Shown: positions 10,319 through 20,536 of the stretch, piece by piece | Numbering within the stretch: the stretch's first letter is position 1 | Layout: each line of letters opens with the position of its first letter | Made by a program: the position numbers and the translations under genes | The notes under the pieces: model-generated | Told to the model about the DNA's origin: nothing | The model's input: only the letters and a program-made list of their open reading frames with translations | Database searches by the model: none | NCBI GenBank assembly: GCA_963682175.1 | Contig: OY821791.1 | Coordinates: forward strand, 21,790,542 to 21,854,541 | Direction of reading: 5' to 3' | DNA: 64,000 bases | Source: Triglochin maritima | Taxonomy: Eukaryota; Streptophyta; Magnoliopsida; Alismatales; Juncaginaceae

Positions 10319-12465
10319 AGAGAGGCGTTTAGGCACCGATATTCTAAGTTGTTTGCTAATCTTTTTTAGGTGAGTCAAATTACACAAAACATTGTGCTCC
10401 CACAATTAGGAACGACCGAGGGGGAAAGACTTGTTCGGGACCTTGAAATGAAGGAGGTTGAAGAGGTGGCTATGGGAGCAAATGTGGACAAAGCACCGGG
10501 CCCCGATGGAATGAATGCATGTTTCTACAATGCGGCGTGAAGCATAATAAAGAAGGACATGGTCAAGGCAATCAACGAATTGTTCAAGAGTGGGAAGTTC
10601 ATGGCTAGAGTAAACTATACTTCATTCACGCTAATCCCAAAGAAGAAGACTCCCATGACAGTGGATGACTTTAGGCCAATCTCACTTTGCAACATGGTAT
10701 ACTGATACATAGCAAATATCTTGGCTAACCGGTTGTAGAAGTTGTTGCCAAGACTTGTGGGGGAGACACAAAGTGCGTTTGTTGAAGGTAGCAGGATTAG
10801 TGACAACATCCTACTTGCACATGATGTTTGCCACAACATGCACTTGGTGAAGGGTACAGGGCAGATGTGTATAAAATTGGATCTAAGGAAAGATTACGAT
10901 TTGGTATCTTGGGAGTTTCTTGATCAAGTTATGACACGATTTGGTTTTCTGTCAAAGTGGTGCTGCTTATTTTGTTGTGCATGAAGGCGTCATTTGTGGT
11001 AACCGTTAATGAAGCGCACGCAAGGCCTTTTGGTGCAAGCAATGGGTTGGGGCAAGGGGACCCGCTAGCCCCATATTTGTTCTTTTTATGAATGGAACTG
11101 TTGAGTAGCACGATAAAGGGAGCCGTTGAGAGTGAAAGATTGCAGTCACTTAGGTGTGGAAATGTGCAAATATCGCGTCTTATGTTTGTCGATGATGTCC
11201 TTCTTCTTGCGGATGCCACAAAGGAAAATGCAAGAGTTATCAAAAGCATCTTTGAGGAGTTTAGGGCTTGTTCGGGGCTGAACTTTAATACATAAAAGTG
11301 CCAACTCTTTTTGGGAGGAAGGGTAGAGCATGGGGAGTGGATAAAACACGTCCTTGGAATGGATAGAGTTGAATTACCCGTCACGTACCTTGGGTTGCCA
11401 CTATACTATGGTAGATTGAGTAGAAGCCATTGTATGCCTCTTGTGAACAAGGTCAAGGCGAAGTTGAGCTCGTGGAAGAAATCATACCCCTCCATGGCCG
11501 GCCGGGTGGAGCTTGTGAGGAGCGTGTTGGTGTCACTTAGCATCTATTGGACAACCAAATTCCTTGTCCCACGAGGGGTGTTGAATGTAGTAGAGAGACT
11601 CATGGGCCGATTTGTTTGGGGAGTGCTAAAGAAATGGATTGCGGGATGTGTCACTTCGCATCTATTGGACAACCGCATGGAAGGATGTGTGTACCTCGAA
11701 ATGTGAAGGTGGATTGGGCTTCTTTAACCCCACGAGCGTGTTGGTGTCACTTAGCATCTATTGGACATCCACATGGAAGGATGTGTGTACCTCGAAATGT
11801 GAAGGTGGATTGGGCTTCAAGAGGTTGAAGGAATGGAATAATGTGGGTATGGTACGCCTATTTTGGCTCGTGGTGGAAAACAAGAACTCACTTTGGGTTC
11901 GAAGCATGACGAGGAAGTATTTAAGAAATCGCTCGATTAGGCCTGCTCGGCCCCCATCGACATTTTCATGGGCATGGAAAGGACTTTTGAGAGACTGGGA
12001 TATCGCAAGAAAGAACATCTAATATCAAGTTATTGAAATTCCCATGGTGTGGGGAAGCATTCCAATGCCGCCAATTGGGCGAAAGGCTCCACTATAACTT
12101 GGGGGTACCATGGGACATTGAGGTTGCATACTTTATTAGGGATGGGGCATGGAATCTCCCTGCCCTAGGATCCCGGGAAATGATGGAGCTTTGGTCACAA
12201 ATTGAAGAAATCTGAATCCATGGGGAAAACAAAGACAAACCAACACGGGTGAACGGGAAAGGTGAGAGGATTGAGATAAAAGAGGTTTGGGAGTGGATAA
12301 GACCAAGAGGTACATCTCAGCCTTGGACGAAGTTTGTGTGGCACAGTACCACGTGCCAAAACATGCAATTACAACATGGAAGGAAATTAGAGGTCGGTTG
12401 CTCACCAAGAAATTCATGTTACAAAGAGGTGCACATCATGACCCTATGTGTGTTCTTTGCAATAC
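10319..12465 (+). pseudogene. LINE A ORF2, reverse transcriptase portion, decayed
   Basis: Resumes LINE A after LINE B. RT blocks in order are DKAPGPDG (about 10487), LIPKKKTP (about 10633), FRPISLCN (about 10670), KLDLRKDYDLVSWEF (about 10875), QGDPLAPYL (about 11055), the catalytic FVDD variant of YADD (about 11185), then a YLGLPL thumb-like block (about 11388) and the start of the C-terminal zinc region with a CVLC pair (about 12449). Stops occur near 10540, 10703, 10737, 11089 and 11294, and there is a frameshift near 10980. A local duplication at 11521-11826 disrupts the C-terminal part. Cut at 12465 by Gypsy-1. Confidence 0.85.
11521..11826 (+). repeat. Local direct duplications within LINE A ORF2
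   Basis: The string GAGCGTGTTGGTGTCACTTA occurs at about 11521 and again at about 11728. The block GGAAGGATGTGTGTACCTCG with the following 30 bp occurs at about 11680 and about 11775. The repeated blocks are interleaved, which suggests a local template switch or slippage rather than a simple tandem copy. The duplicated LINE at 58743-64000 ends before this point, so its state there is unknown. Confidence 0.75.
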
Positions 12466-12956
12466 TGATGCATTGCATACATTGCATCATATGTCTTTCA
12501 TTTAGATTACTTTTACATCAATAAATGCTACTAAGGTATGTGTTTAGTCTTATTTACAGAATACAGTGACCTGAATGCAATTTACCCACATCCCGAGCAT
12601 AAACGCGTGCAAAAGACTCATTTCTATCATAAAGACCAAGTTCAAGATTATCGGGTTACGAATGGAAATGTATCCAAGCATAAAAGCATTCAAGTCCTAA
12701 TTGCAAAAAGAACAAGGACTTAAGCACAAAAGTAGCCGGAGACTTAATTGCAAAAAGACAAGGACCTAATTGCAAATCACGAGTAGCTTTTATTATCTTG
12801 GAGAAAATCTAAAGAAAAATCAATGTGGATCTTCAAATATAAAAAAGAATTAATCCGGAGCTCAAAAGAATGGAAAGAATCAATCCAGACGCGCAAAGGA
12901 GGATCAAATCATACCATAAACACACAGCAAAAATACGAATCAAATCCAACCTTATT

Positions 12957-12976
12957 GTGCGGCGTTTCCGCCGCAC
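12957..12976. other. Perfect GC-rich hairpin in Gypsy-1 5' LTR
   Basis: An 8-bp perfect stem, GTGCGGCG paired with CGCCGCAC, around a TTTC loop. The same hairpin is at 19190-19209 in the 3' LTR. A related one (7-bp stem GTGCGGC, loop GATTTA) is at 19158-19177, and two similar ones lie in the leader at 13827-13842 and 13858-13875. It is strikingly GC-rich against AT-rich surroundings. Confidence 0.85.
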
Positions 12977-13063
12977 CAGAGAGGATCCGTGTGCTCAATT
13001 TTTGTCCAGTCATGTCTGGACACGTGTACTCTCCAATTCTATACTTAGGTCTCTTGTAACAAT

Positions 13064-13071
13064 TATAAATA
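13064..13071 (+). promoter_or_regulatory. TATA box of Gypsy-1 5' LTR
   Basis: TATAAATA in the 3' half of the LTR, followed by AGCCCCGAG; the equivalent is in the 3' LTR near 19300. The position fits a U3/R boundary about 30 bp downstream. No transcript data are available. Confidence 0.6.
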
Positions 13072-13670
13072 GCCCCGAGTACGATGTTAGAAGGGTCCTT
13101 GACCTTAGACCTAGTTTTTAGTTGTTTTTATTTTCAGTTTTGTACTCTTCACTTTAGTAATAAAATTCTGTCTTTTATTTCTTACTTTTAGTTTTCTTTT
13201 GTAATGTCTCAAGGACCCCTTCTTCCTCCCTCTATGAGTTTCTAACTCTTTCCAAAGGGTGGAGGTGACGGATTAGGGTGAAGAGAAGATGAATGAATGT
13301 TATTATTTTAATTTCGTGTTAGTATATTTTGATTACTTGAGTTTATGTTAAATCATTTATCATGTAATGCTTTATAACTAATATGATTTATTATAAGTTT
13401 CTAAATTCTCTAATCTAAACCTTAAATCTAAACCTCCACCCGACGGAATTCACCTCTTTGTTCTTACTTTACTTTTAATTGTTCTTGTTTCTTGCTTTAA
13501 ATAATTAAAACCCAAAAATCTCAAAACCAAATTTATTTCTTCTCTCCTACTTCCCCCAATCGAAATCACACTAATAACAAAATCTCTCCCTCCTTGTGTT
13601 CGACCCGTACTTGCCACGTCTTCTTTGACGCCGTGTACTTGCGGTATAAATATAATTCTCATCAAGTTTT

Positions 13671-13688
13671 TGGCGCCGTTGCCGGGGA
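13671..13688 (+). promoter_or_regulatory. tRNA-Asp primer binding site of Gypsy-1
   Basis: TGGCGCCGTTGCCGGGGA, complementary to the 3' end of plant tRNA-Asp (CCCCGGCAACGGCGCCA). It lies six bases after the LTR end. This site is typical of Athila/Tat-type gypsy elements. Confidence 0.88.
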
Positions 13689-15120
13689 GGCGACGCAGAT
13701 TTTGTTTATTTTTTGTTGATTTCGATTCTATTCTGTTTATCTTGTGCGCGATCTAACTATTTGGATTTGTGTTTCAGGAGACAACAGAGTGCGTGGCGAA
13801 ATCCGAGCACCATCTGAGCTAAACGAGCGGCGAAATCGCCGCACCTGAAGAACAACTTGCGGCGAATCCGCCGCACACTTGGAGCTTCTGGGCTTCAAAT
13901 TTTTCTGGGACGCGACTCATCTCTGGGTGGACGCGTGGAGCTACTGAAATTTTGAGAGCGGGCGGCGAACCCGACTTAGCATTGCGTAGGTAACCTTTGT
14001 TGCCCTTTTTCCTCGTAATTTCTAGTTTCAGAAAATTTCCTTTTCATAGAACTGCATGTGCTAGGGCAAAATTCCATAATTGGCAATAATTCAACTCTGA
14101 CCTAAAATTGGCAAAATTAGAAAGGCCTTAGTGCATGCATCATCTAGTGTTTTGTATGCATTATTCTTGCTAAATTCTTGCAAATTAATTCTTGTTGAAG
14201 AGTGCTGGAGGCAAGGTACGTATCGTGTTTTAACGATTGCATTTAAGCATATAATTCAGTTTGCATACAACCTTGCAATTGCCCCCCTCTAAAGACCATT
14301 GTTTGACTATCTTTGCTAGATCTAAGTTAAACTATCTTAAGGGCAACTCCGTAGGCAAAAATACGGTGGGGATTTCATCACCCTTCTGTGGCCCACAAAT
14401 CACCATCCTAAAGTGTCACCCAAGCCTTAAAATTAAAATCAATTAGACTTTGACCCCTAAGGACTCGGACTCATTTAAGGAGAAGAATTGGTTTGACTTG
14501 CTATGACCTGAAGCCGATTGAATTTAATTTGGTGTCTAGAAAGTGTTTTTGTGTTGACGTAAGTCTTCCAAGCGAAGTGGTTGTCTAATTGGCACCGACT
14601 CTGTCGGAAGCGCCCCCACTAGCTATACACGGCCTGGCCAAGTTGGTTTGATTAGTGAGGGAGGTGAATCAAGCGAATCAATTTGACTCAACCAGTTAGG
14701 AGTCGTCTAGATCTAAGCAACACTAGGTCTAGGATTGTTTGAACCGTGCTTTCTTAGGAATTTTCTGACCAACCCTTTTTCTATCTTTAGAGTTAGGTTT
14801 CCCTTCTCATCTGAGTCTTCTTTCTCTTCTCACCTAAATTCTCTAGATTAGGATTCCTTTCTCATCTTTCCCCATTCTATTGTTTGTTTACCTTTTGAAA
14901 AAAAAAATAAAAAAAAACGAAAATTTTAAAAAAAAAAATGTTATTAATTCTTGAAATTAAATTTCGAATTTAAATTTCGAATTTAATTTCAAAAATTGAT
15001 TCAACCCGGTGCACTCAGATTTGGATTCGGGACTTGAGTAATCGACTCTCACGAGTTCATCTAGATTCCAGTCTGGAACTTAACCCCAATCCACCTGTTG
15101 CACCACCTCACCCAGATCCA
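13689..15120 (+). other. Gypsy-1 untranslated leader
   Basis: About 1.4 kb without a convincing gene. It holds two GC-rich hairpins (13827-13842 and 13858-13875) that match the LTR hairpin motif, an A-rich run near 14898-14940, and an AT-rich inverted repeat around 14950-14995 (AATTTCGAATTTAAATTTCG type). The gag frame is open back to a TTG at 15034, but the first in-frame ATG is at 15121. Confidence 0.75.
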
Positions 15121-17553
15121 ATGGGTGAGAACGTAGTGGACCCGCCTGTTGCACAACCTATAACTCTGAGGGATCGATGCTATCCAGCGATGTCTGCTCA
15201 GTCATCATGCATTGTTATGCCCACCATCCCGGGTCGCGACTTCGAACTTAAGGCACAATACATGAGTATGTTGCCTAAGTTCACCTCTAGGGAAGACCCA
15301 TATCTCTTCCTTAGAGAATTTGAGGAAATCTGCTCTCTTATGCAATACCAGCATATCCCTGAGGAAGCAGTGCGTCTGAAATTCGTGCCTCTAGCACTGA
15401 AGGACGACGCGAAGAAATGGCTATATAGTCTAGCCGAAAGATCTATTAGGAGTTGGGCTGAGTTTGTTCAAGTATTCCTGAAAATTTTTTTTCCCAACCA
15501 TAAGACTATGAGGATTAGGAATGAAATTGTTGCATTCGTTCAGTCTGAGAGCGAGCCGTTCTATTCCTATCTAGAAAGATTTAAGAGTGTACTGACCCAA
15601 TGCCCTCATCATGGAATTCCAAGATGGCAATTATGCCAAATTATTTATGAGGGATTGACACCCACATCTAGGGTTATGGTAGAATCCGTAAGCGAAGGGA
15701 ACTTTATGTCGAAAAATGAAAATGATGCCTGGACTTTCCTTGAGGAATTAGCTGAAAATAGTATGCAATGGGACAATGCTAGAACACCGCTTAACCCGAG
15801 TATTGGATCTAGAATAGCAAGTCAACCCAAACCAGGTATCTTAGCTGTTGATGCCAACATAGCGGCTGAAGCAAAACTAGCTACCCTTATGCGCAGAATG
15901 GAAAGTTTAGAGCTCCAAGCCCAAAACCGAGTGAATCAAGCCTCAACTATCCTGTGCTCTAGATGTGGTCAGACTGGTCATGTAATGGAGGATTGTGCGG
16001 AATGGGACCAAGTTAATGCCATGTATAACCATGCTAGAAATGACCCATACGCATCAACCTATAACTCGGGTTGGCGTAATAATTCCAATTTCTCATCTAG
16101 CCAACAAGGTCAACCTCCTAGACAACAACCAAACCCGTATAACCAAAATAATACATCATCTGGGTTTAGTAACAATAACGATCATGAGGTTAGGTTGACA
16201 AGCTTGGAAAATTTGATGAAAACTTTTATACAAACAACCAACCAGACCTTCCAAAGGCTAGAGACACAAGTCAGCCAACTAGCACAAATAGTAGGTGAAA
16301 GAGATAAGGGTCGGTTTCCAAGTCAACCTGAGGTGAACCCTAGATCTAATAATTCCTATCAATCCTATCAAGCACCTTCAGGAAATAACAACTCTAGACC
16401 GGTTCAAATGGTTAATGAGGAAGGACCGTTCCAACAAATAAATGCAGTAGTATCATTACGGTCCGGAAGACAAGTTGATCACAATGTGGTAAATCCTAGA
16501 GTGTCCAATCAATCTAGCCATCAAGCACCCACATATGACCTGACCATTGAACCTGACGTCCAATCTGAAACGCCCAACCCACCTACTCAACCTGAACCCA
16601 TAGCTCAACCTGAACCTGAGCGAGTCTATGTTCCTAAAGCTCCATTCCCTAATAGACTCAAAAAGAATTCAAGTGCACAAATGGAGAAAATCTTGGAAGT
16701 ATTTAAGCAAGTTAAGGTGAACATTCCACTGTTAGACATGATTCAACAAATACCTGCTTATGCTAAATTCTTAAAAGATTTGTGCACTAAAAAGAGAAAA
16801 ACAAACGTACCAAAGAAGGCATTCTTAACTGCAAACATAAGTTCTATTTTGTCCAACACATCTCCTATAAAATATAAGGATCCTGGATGTCCCACAATTT
16901 CATGTTCAATAGGAGATACTTTTATCAACAAAGCCCTTCTAGACCTTGGTGCTAGTGTTAACCTACTCCCGTACTCTGTCTATGAGCAAATGAACCTTGG
17001 TCCACTAAAACCCTCTAAGACAACCCTTCAATTTGCTGATTGTTCTATTAAGAAACCAAGAGGTATAGTCGAGGATGTTTTGACAAAGGTTGGTGACTTC
17101 ATTTACCCAGTGGATTTTGTCGTACTAGACACCGCGCCTGTTGTAAATCCTAAACAACAAATCCCTGTAATTCTAGGCAGACCCTTTTTAGCCACTTCTG
17201 AAGCATTGATAAACTGTCGAAATGGGCTCATGCAATTATCTTTTGGGAACTTAAAAGCTGAATTTAATATCTTTCATATTGATAGTGAGCCAGAAATAAC
17301 ATGCAATCAAAGTGATGTTGTGATGAAATCGCGTATCTATAATATTTCTGAATCATCACAAAATCAAAAAGGAAGTAAGAAAAAGGGGAGGAATTCATCT
17401 ACACACCCACCGTCACTCGAGCAAATAAGAGAACCAATTTATGTGAGGGGTGTGGAACCTGTAACTCAGGACGCTCATTGCAACATGGGGAACAATTCAA
17501 CTGGATACATGCACCAATATGGTGTCATTCAATCCAGTTCTCACTATGGTTGA
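15121..17553 (+). CDS. Gag-protease polyprotein of Gypsy-1 (intact)
   Basis: An 810-residue uninterrupted frame counted from ATG 15121; the frame is open for 29 codons upstream without an ATG. Domains in order: retrotransposon gag capsid-like domain (about residues 35-215, including FFPNHKT and CPHHG), CX2CX4HX4C zinc knuckle CSRCGQTGHVMEDC (about 279-292), a Gln/Asn/Pro-rich linker, then an aspartic protease-like domain with the active-site motif DLGASVN (Asp about 608) and a VILGRPFLATS block. By family, gag packages the RNA and the retropepsin matures the polyprotein. The active site reads DLG, as in Athila-type elements, not D[ST]G. There is no RT, RNase H or integrase. The frame ends at TGA 17551-17553. 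Start choice is moderately sure. Confidence 0.9.
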   Translation: MGENVVDPPVAQPITLRDRCYPAMSAQSSCIVMPTIPGRDFELKAQYMSMLPKFTSREDPYLFLREFEEICSLMQYQHIPEEAVRLKFVPLALKDDAKKWLYSLAERSIRSWAEFVQVFLKIFFPNHKTMRIRNEIVAFVQSESEPFYSYLERFKSVLTQCPHHGIPRWQLCQIIYEGLTPTSRVMVESVSEGNFMSKNENDAWTFLEELAENSMQWDNARTPLNPSIGSRIASQPKPGILAVDANIAAEAKLATLMRRMESLELQAQNRVNQASTILCSRCGQTGHVMEDCAEWDQVNAMYNHARNDPYASTYNSGWRNNSNFSSSQQGQPPRQQPNPYNQNNTSSGFSNNNDHEVRLTSLENLMKTFIQTTNQTFQRLETQVSQLAQIVGERDKGRFPSQPEVNPRSNNSYQSYQAPSGNNNSRPVQMVNEEGPFQQINAVVSLRSGRQVDHNVVNPRVSNQSSHQAPTYDLTIEPDVQSETPNPPTQPEPIAQPEPERVYVPKAPFPNRLKKNSSAQMEKILEVFKQVKVNIPLLDMIQQIPAYAKFLKDLCTKKRKTNVPKKAFLTANISSILSNTSPIKYKDPGCPTISCSIGDTFINKALLDLGASVNLLPYSVYEQMNLGPLKPSKTTLQFADCSIKKPRGIVEDVLTKVGDFIYPVDFVVLDTAPVVNPKQQIPVILGRPFLATSEALINCRNGLMQLSFGNLKAEFNIFHIDSEPEITCNQSDVVMKSRIYNISESSQNQKGSKKKGRNSSTHPPSLEQIREPIYVRGVEPVTQDAHCNMGNNSTGYMHQYGVIQSSSHYG

Positions 17554-18668
17554 CTTTGAGCAAATTTCATCCGTCCACCGCAGTTCACCAAGGTAATACG
17601 TGCATTTGCTTTATATTTGCATACATTGAGGACAATGCATGATTTAGGTGTGGGGGGGTGTTTATGTATATAATTATCTATATATTCTGTCTTTTATTTC
17701 TTTAAAAAAATATATATATATATATATAATGTTTCATGACATAGCTTAAGATTGAACTGCCAAAACCCGTGTACAAATTGCATTGAGTTCTTCTTCCTTA
17801 TTATATAGTTCTGCTTGTAGAAATTATGACATAAATCTAAGTTCCAAAGAAATAACACATTACCCTTTAAAGACATGTATGCACTTAAATTGGATGAATC
17901 AAATCTTTGAAGTGGTTGATAAAAAGCAGAGGTTGAGGAAAATATACTGGGAAGTGTGGACTTCTAATAGCAATTAAGCTTTGAGGAAAATAAAAATAAA
18001 AATAAAGGAATAAAGTGAAGAAAACACATTTTGCAAAATGATTACAAAAGCCCAAGCCTTTGAGTCACTGGTCCGTAGGGGTATCTTGAAACCCGGTAAC
18101 TTGAGTCTACCAGCTCGGGATTATCGACCAAACTCGCTACACGAATGCAAAAGGGTAAAAGTGTCAAAAAGCAAATGTGTTGAATCACGGAAGAAAAGAA
18201 AAGAAAAAAATAATAATACTCAAGGCCCAAAGCTAAAAGAATGATCCATGCCCTGGTTGATCCGAATGATACTTCACCACCAGAGGAGGCGTGCAAAATA
18301 ATTCAAGTGATAAACATGTGTAGAAGGGTTAGTGGTGTGAATGTTGGAGGAACAAAGACCAAGTCATATATTTTAATGAGTTAGATTTATATAATGAGCA
18401 TGCAAGAATTCTAAGTGAGATGTATAAGGATAAGGTGGAGATATTAAGAGCTATTAATGGAATGTTGATTTAAGACTTTGTGGGTGTGTCAACTGAAAAC
18501 CCTCACGAGACAAAACTCGTCCTCTAAGGAAACTTGGAGGTTTAAAGGCTTGTTGTACATGCTAAGTGCAACCGTGATTCCTACGAAAGTGAGTTAGGAT
18601 TTCCCTGTTTTTATTTTTCGTATCTTCTGTTTTGCTAGGGACTAGCAAAATCTAGGTGTGGGGGTATT
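17554..18668 (+). other. Gypsy-1 3' non-coding region with internal polypurine tract
   Basis: No ORF with a recognisable domain. Shortly after the stop it has a block GAGGACAATGCAT followed by AGGTGTGGGGGGG (17646-17658), which resembles the true polypurine tract at the 3' LTR and is shared with Gypsy-2 (39515-39551) and Gypsy-3 (32157-32200, minus). A (TA)n run lies at 17709-17728. The rest shares short blocks with the same regions of Gypsy-2 and -3, such as the segment around 18470-18600. Confidence 0.75.
18654..18668 (+). promoter_or_regulatory. 3' polypurine tract of Gypsy-1
   Basis: AGGTGTGGGGGTATT directly before the 3' LTR start TGATGC. By position it is the plus-strand primer for reverse transcription. 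Confidence 0.8.
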
Positions 18669-19897
18669 TGATGCATTGCATACATTGCATCATATGTCTT
18701 TCATTTAGATTACTTTTACATCAATAAATGCTACTAAGGTATGTGTTTAGTCTTATTTACAGAATACAGGGACCTGAATGCAATTTACTCACATCCCGAG
18801 CATAAACGCGTGCAAAAGACTCATTTCTATCATAAAGACCAAGTTCAAGATTATCGGGTTACGAATGGAAATGTATCCAAGCATAAAAGCATTCAAGTCC
18901 TAATTGCAAAAAGAACAAGGACTTAAGCACAAAAGTAGCCGGGGACTTAATTGCAAAAAGACAAGGACCTAATTGCAAATCACGAGTAGCTTTTATTATC
19001 TTGGAGAAAATCTAAAGAAAAATCAATGTGGATCTTCAAATATATAAAAGAATTAATCCGGAGCTCAAAAGAATGGAAAGAATCAATCCAGACGCGCAAA
19101 GGAGGATCAAATCATACCATAAACACAGCAAAAATACGAATCAAATCCAACCTTATTGTGCGGCGATTTAGCCGCACATTACATGTATTGTGCGGCGTTT
19201 CCGCCGCACCAGAGAGGATCCGTGTGCTCAATTTTTGTCCAGTCGTGTCTGGACACGTGTACTCTCCAATTCTATACTTAGGTCTCTTGTAACAATTATA
19301 AATAGCCCCGAGTACGATGTTAGAAGGGTCCTTGGCCTTAGACCTAGTTTTTAGTTGTTTTTATTTTCAGTTTTGTACTCTTCACTTTAGTAATAGAATT
19401 CTGTCTTTTATTTCTTACTTTTAGTTTTCTTTTGTAATGTCTCAAGGACCCCTTCTTCCTCCCTCTATGAGTTTCTAACTCTTTCCAAAGGGTGGAGGTG
19501 ACGGATTAGGGTGAAGAGAAGATGAATGAATGTTATTATTTTAATTTCGTGTTAGTATATTTTGATTACTTGAGTTTATGTTAAATCATTTATCATGTAA
19601 TGCTTTATAACTAATATGATTTATTATAAGTTTCTAAATTCTTTAATCTAAACCTTAAATCTAAACCTCCACCCGACGGAATTCACCTCTTTGTTCTTGC
19701 TTTAGTTTTAATTGTTCTTGTTTCTTGGTTTAAATAATTAAAACCCAAAAATCTCAAAACCAAATTTATTTCTTCTCTCCTACTTCCCCCAATCGAAATC
19801 ACACTAATAACAAAATCTCTCCCTCCTTGTGTTCGACCCGTACTTGCCACGTCTTCTTTGACGCCGTGCACTTGCGGTATAAATATAATTCTCATCA
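18669..19897 (+). repeat. Gypsy-1 3' LTR
   Basis: Colinear with 12466-13664, 1229 bp. It carries two hairpins (19158-19177 and 19190-19209) where the 5' LTR has one. It ends CTCATCA, and LINE A coding sequence resumes immediately afterwards. Confidence 0.92.
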
Positions 19898-20479
19898 CAT
19901 ACCGAAGAGGAAGATATGGTACACCTTATTTTGGGGGTGTGAGTTTGTAAAGGAAGTGTGGAGGGACGTCTTACGGAAGGTTGGGGTGGATGGTGACATA
20001 AAACCTAATCTTGAACTTGAGGTGAATCGAGTACGAAGTGCCACGGGGGGTGAATAAGAAGGATGGAGAGCCAATGGGACTTTAATGCCACGATCTACGA
20101 ATGTTGGCAAGAATGAAATCGCCGTATCTTCGAAGAGCAATGGAAGAGGCCGCAATATATAGTTGGGCTCATAAAGGATACGATCCGAGGAAGTGGAACA
20201 AGGTTGAGCTCTCTAGCTCAAAGCCATGGGGAGCTACGAAAATATGAAGAAGAGTGGAGCTAAAACATAGATTAAATTCATAGTTCGCTAGAAGTAAGTT
20301 TGGTTGTTGTAATACACATCATAATTGTAGCTTGATATACTTGTTATAGGTATAGTAGATAGGAGTCGGCCTTGTACTTAGCATGAGCTCGCGAACTATA
20401 ATCTCAGTTTTGTAGGTTGTACAAAACATTTTACTTAATACATTCGAGGCTATGCCTCGCTTTTTGCGTTGCAAAAAAA
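19898..20479 (+). pseudogene. LINE A ORF2 C-terminus, 3' UTR and poly(A) tail
   Basis: Completes the C-terminal zinc region broken by Gypsy-1, with a GCEFVKEVW block right after the junction (about 19935-19962). Further ORF2-like C-terminal sequence (YECWQE, NRRIFEEQW) continues to about 20260, interrupted by stops near 20055 and 20116. Then follow about 210 bp of 3' UTR and a 7-A tail at 20473-20479, after which the GA array begins. Confidence 0.8.
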
Positions 20480-20499
20480 GGAGAGAGGACGGAGAAGAA

Positions 20500-20536
<37 letters not shown>

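Larger units (their letters stand above)
12466..13664 (+). repeat. Gypsy-1 5' LTR
   Basis: Begins TGATGCATTGC and ends CTCATCA just before the spacer AGTTTT and the primer site. It is 1199 bp long. It contains a TATA box at 13064 and one perfect GC-rich hairpin at 12957. It is colinear with 18669-19897. The main length difference is a segment of about 32 bp carrying a second hairpin that is present only in the 3' LTR. Confidence 0.92.
12466..19897 (+). mobile_element. Gypsy-1: non-autonomous Ty3/gypsy element (gag-protease only), complete
   Basis: Complete element with two LTRs (1199 and 1229 bp) starting TGATGCATTGC and ending CTCATCA, a tRNA-Asp primer site, a single long gag-protease ORF and a polypurine tract. 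Flanks are AATAC (12461-12465) and CATAC (19898-19902), a 5-bp target duplication with one mismatch. It splits the zinc-region codons of LINE A ORF2, which resume exactly after the 3' LTR. No RT, RNase H or integrase motif was found in the 1.1 kb after the ORF. Resembles the Athila/Tat branch of plant gypsy elements. By eye the LTRs differ at only about a dozen sites plus small indels, so it is relatively young. Confidence 0.9.
3678..20479 (+). mobile_element. LINE A (L1-type non-LTR retrotransposon), nested and decayed
   Basis: A LINE whose 5' end lies just after the purine array and whose 3' end is a 7-A tail at 20473-20479. The flanks AGGAGAGAG at 3669-3677 and 20479-20487 are a plausible target-site duplication, but the GA-rich context makes this weak. 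It holds ORF1 (3765-5195), the ORF2 endonuclease part (5196-6290), the RT and C-terminal part (10319-12465 and 19898-20260) and a 3' UTR. LINE B (6291-10318) and Gypsy-1 (12466-19897) interrupt ORF2, and the reading resumes at each junction. Many stops and frameshifts make it inactive. Confidence 0.85.
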
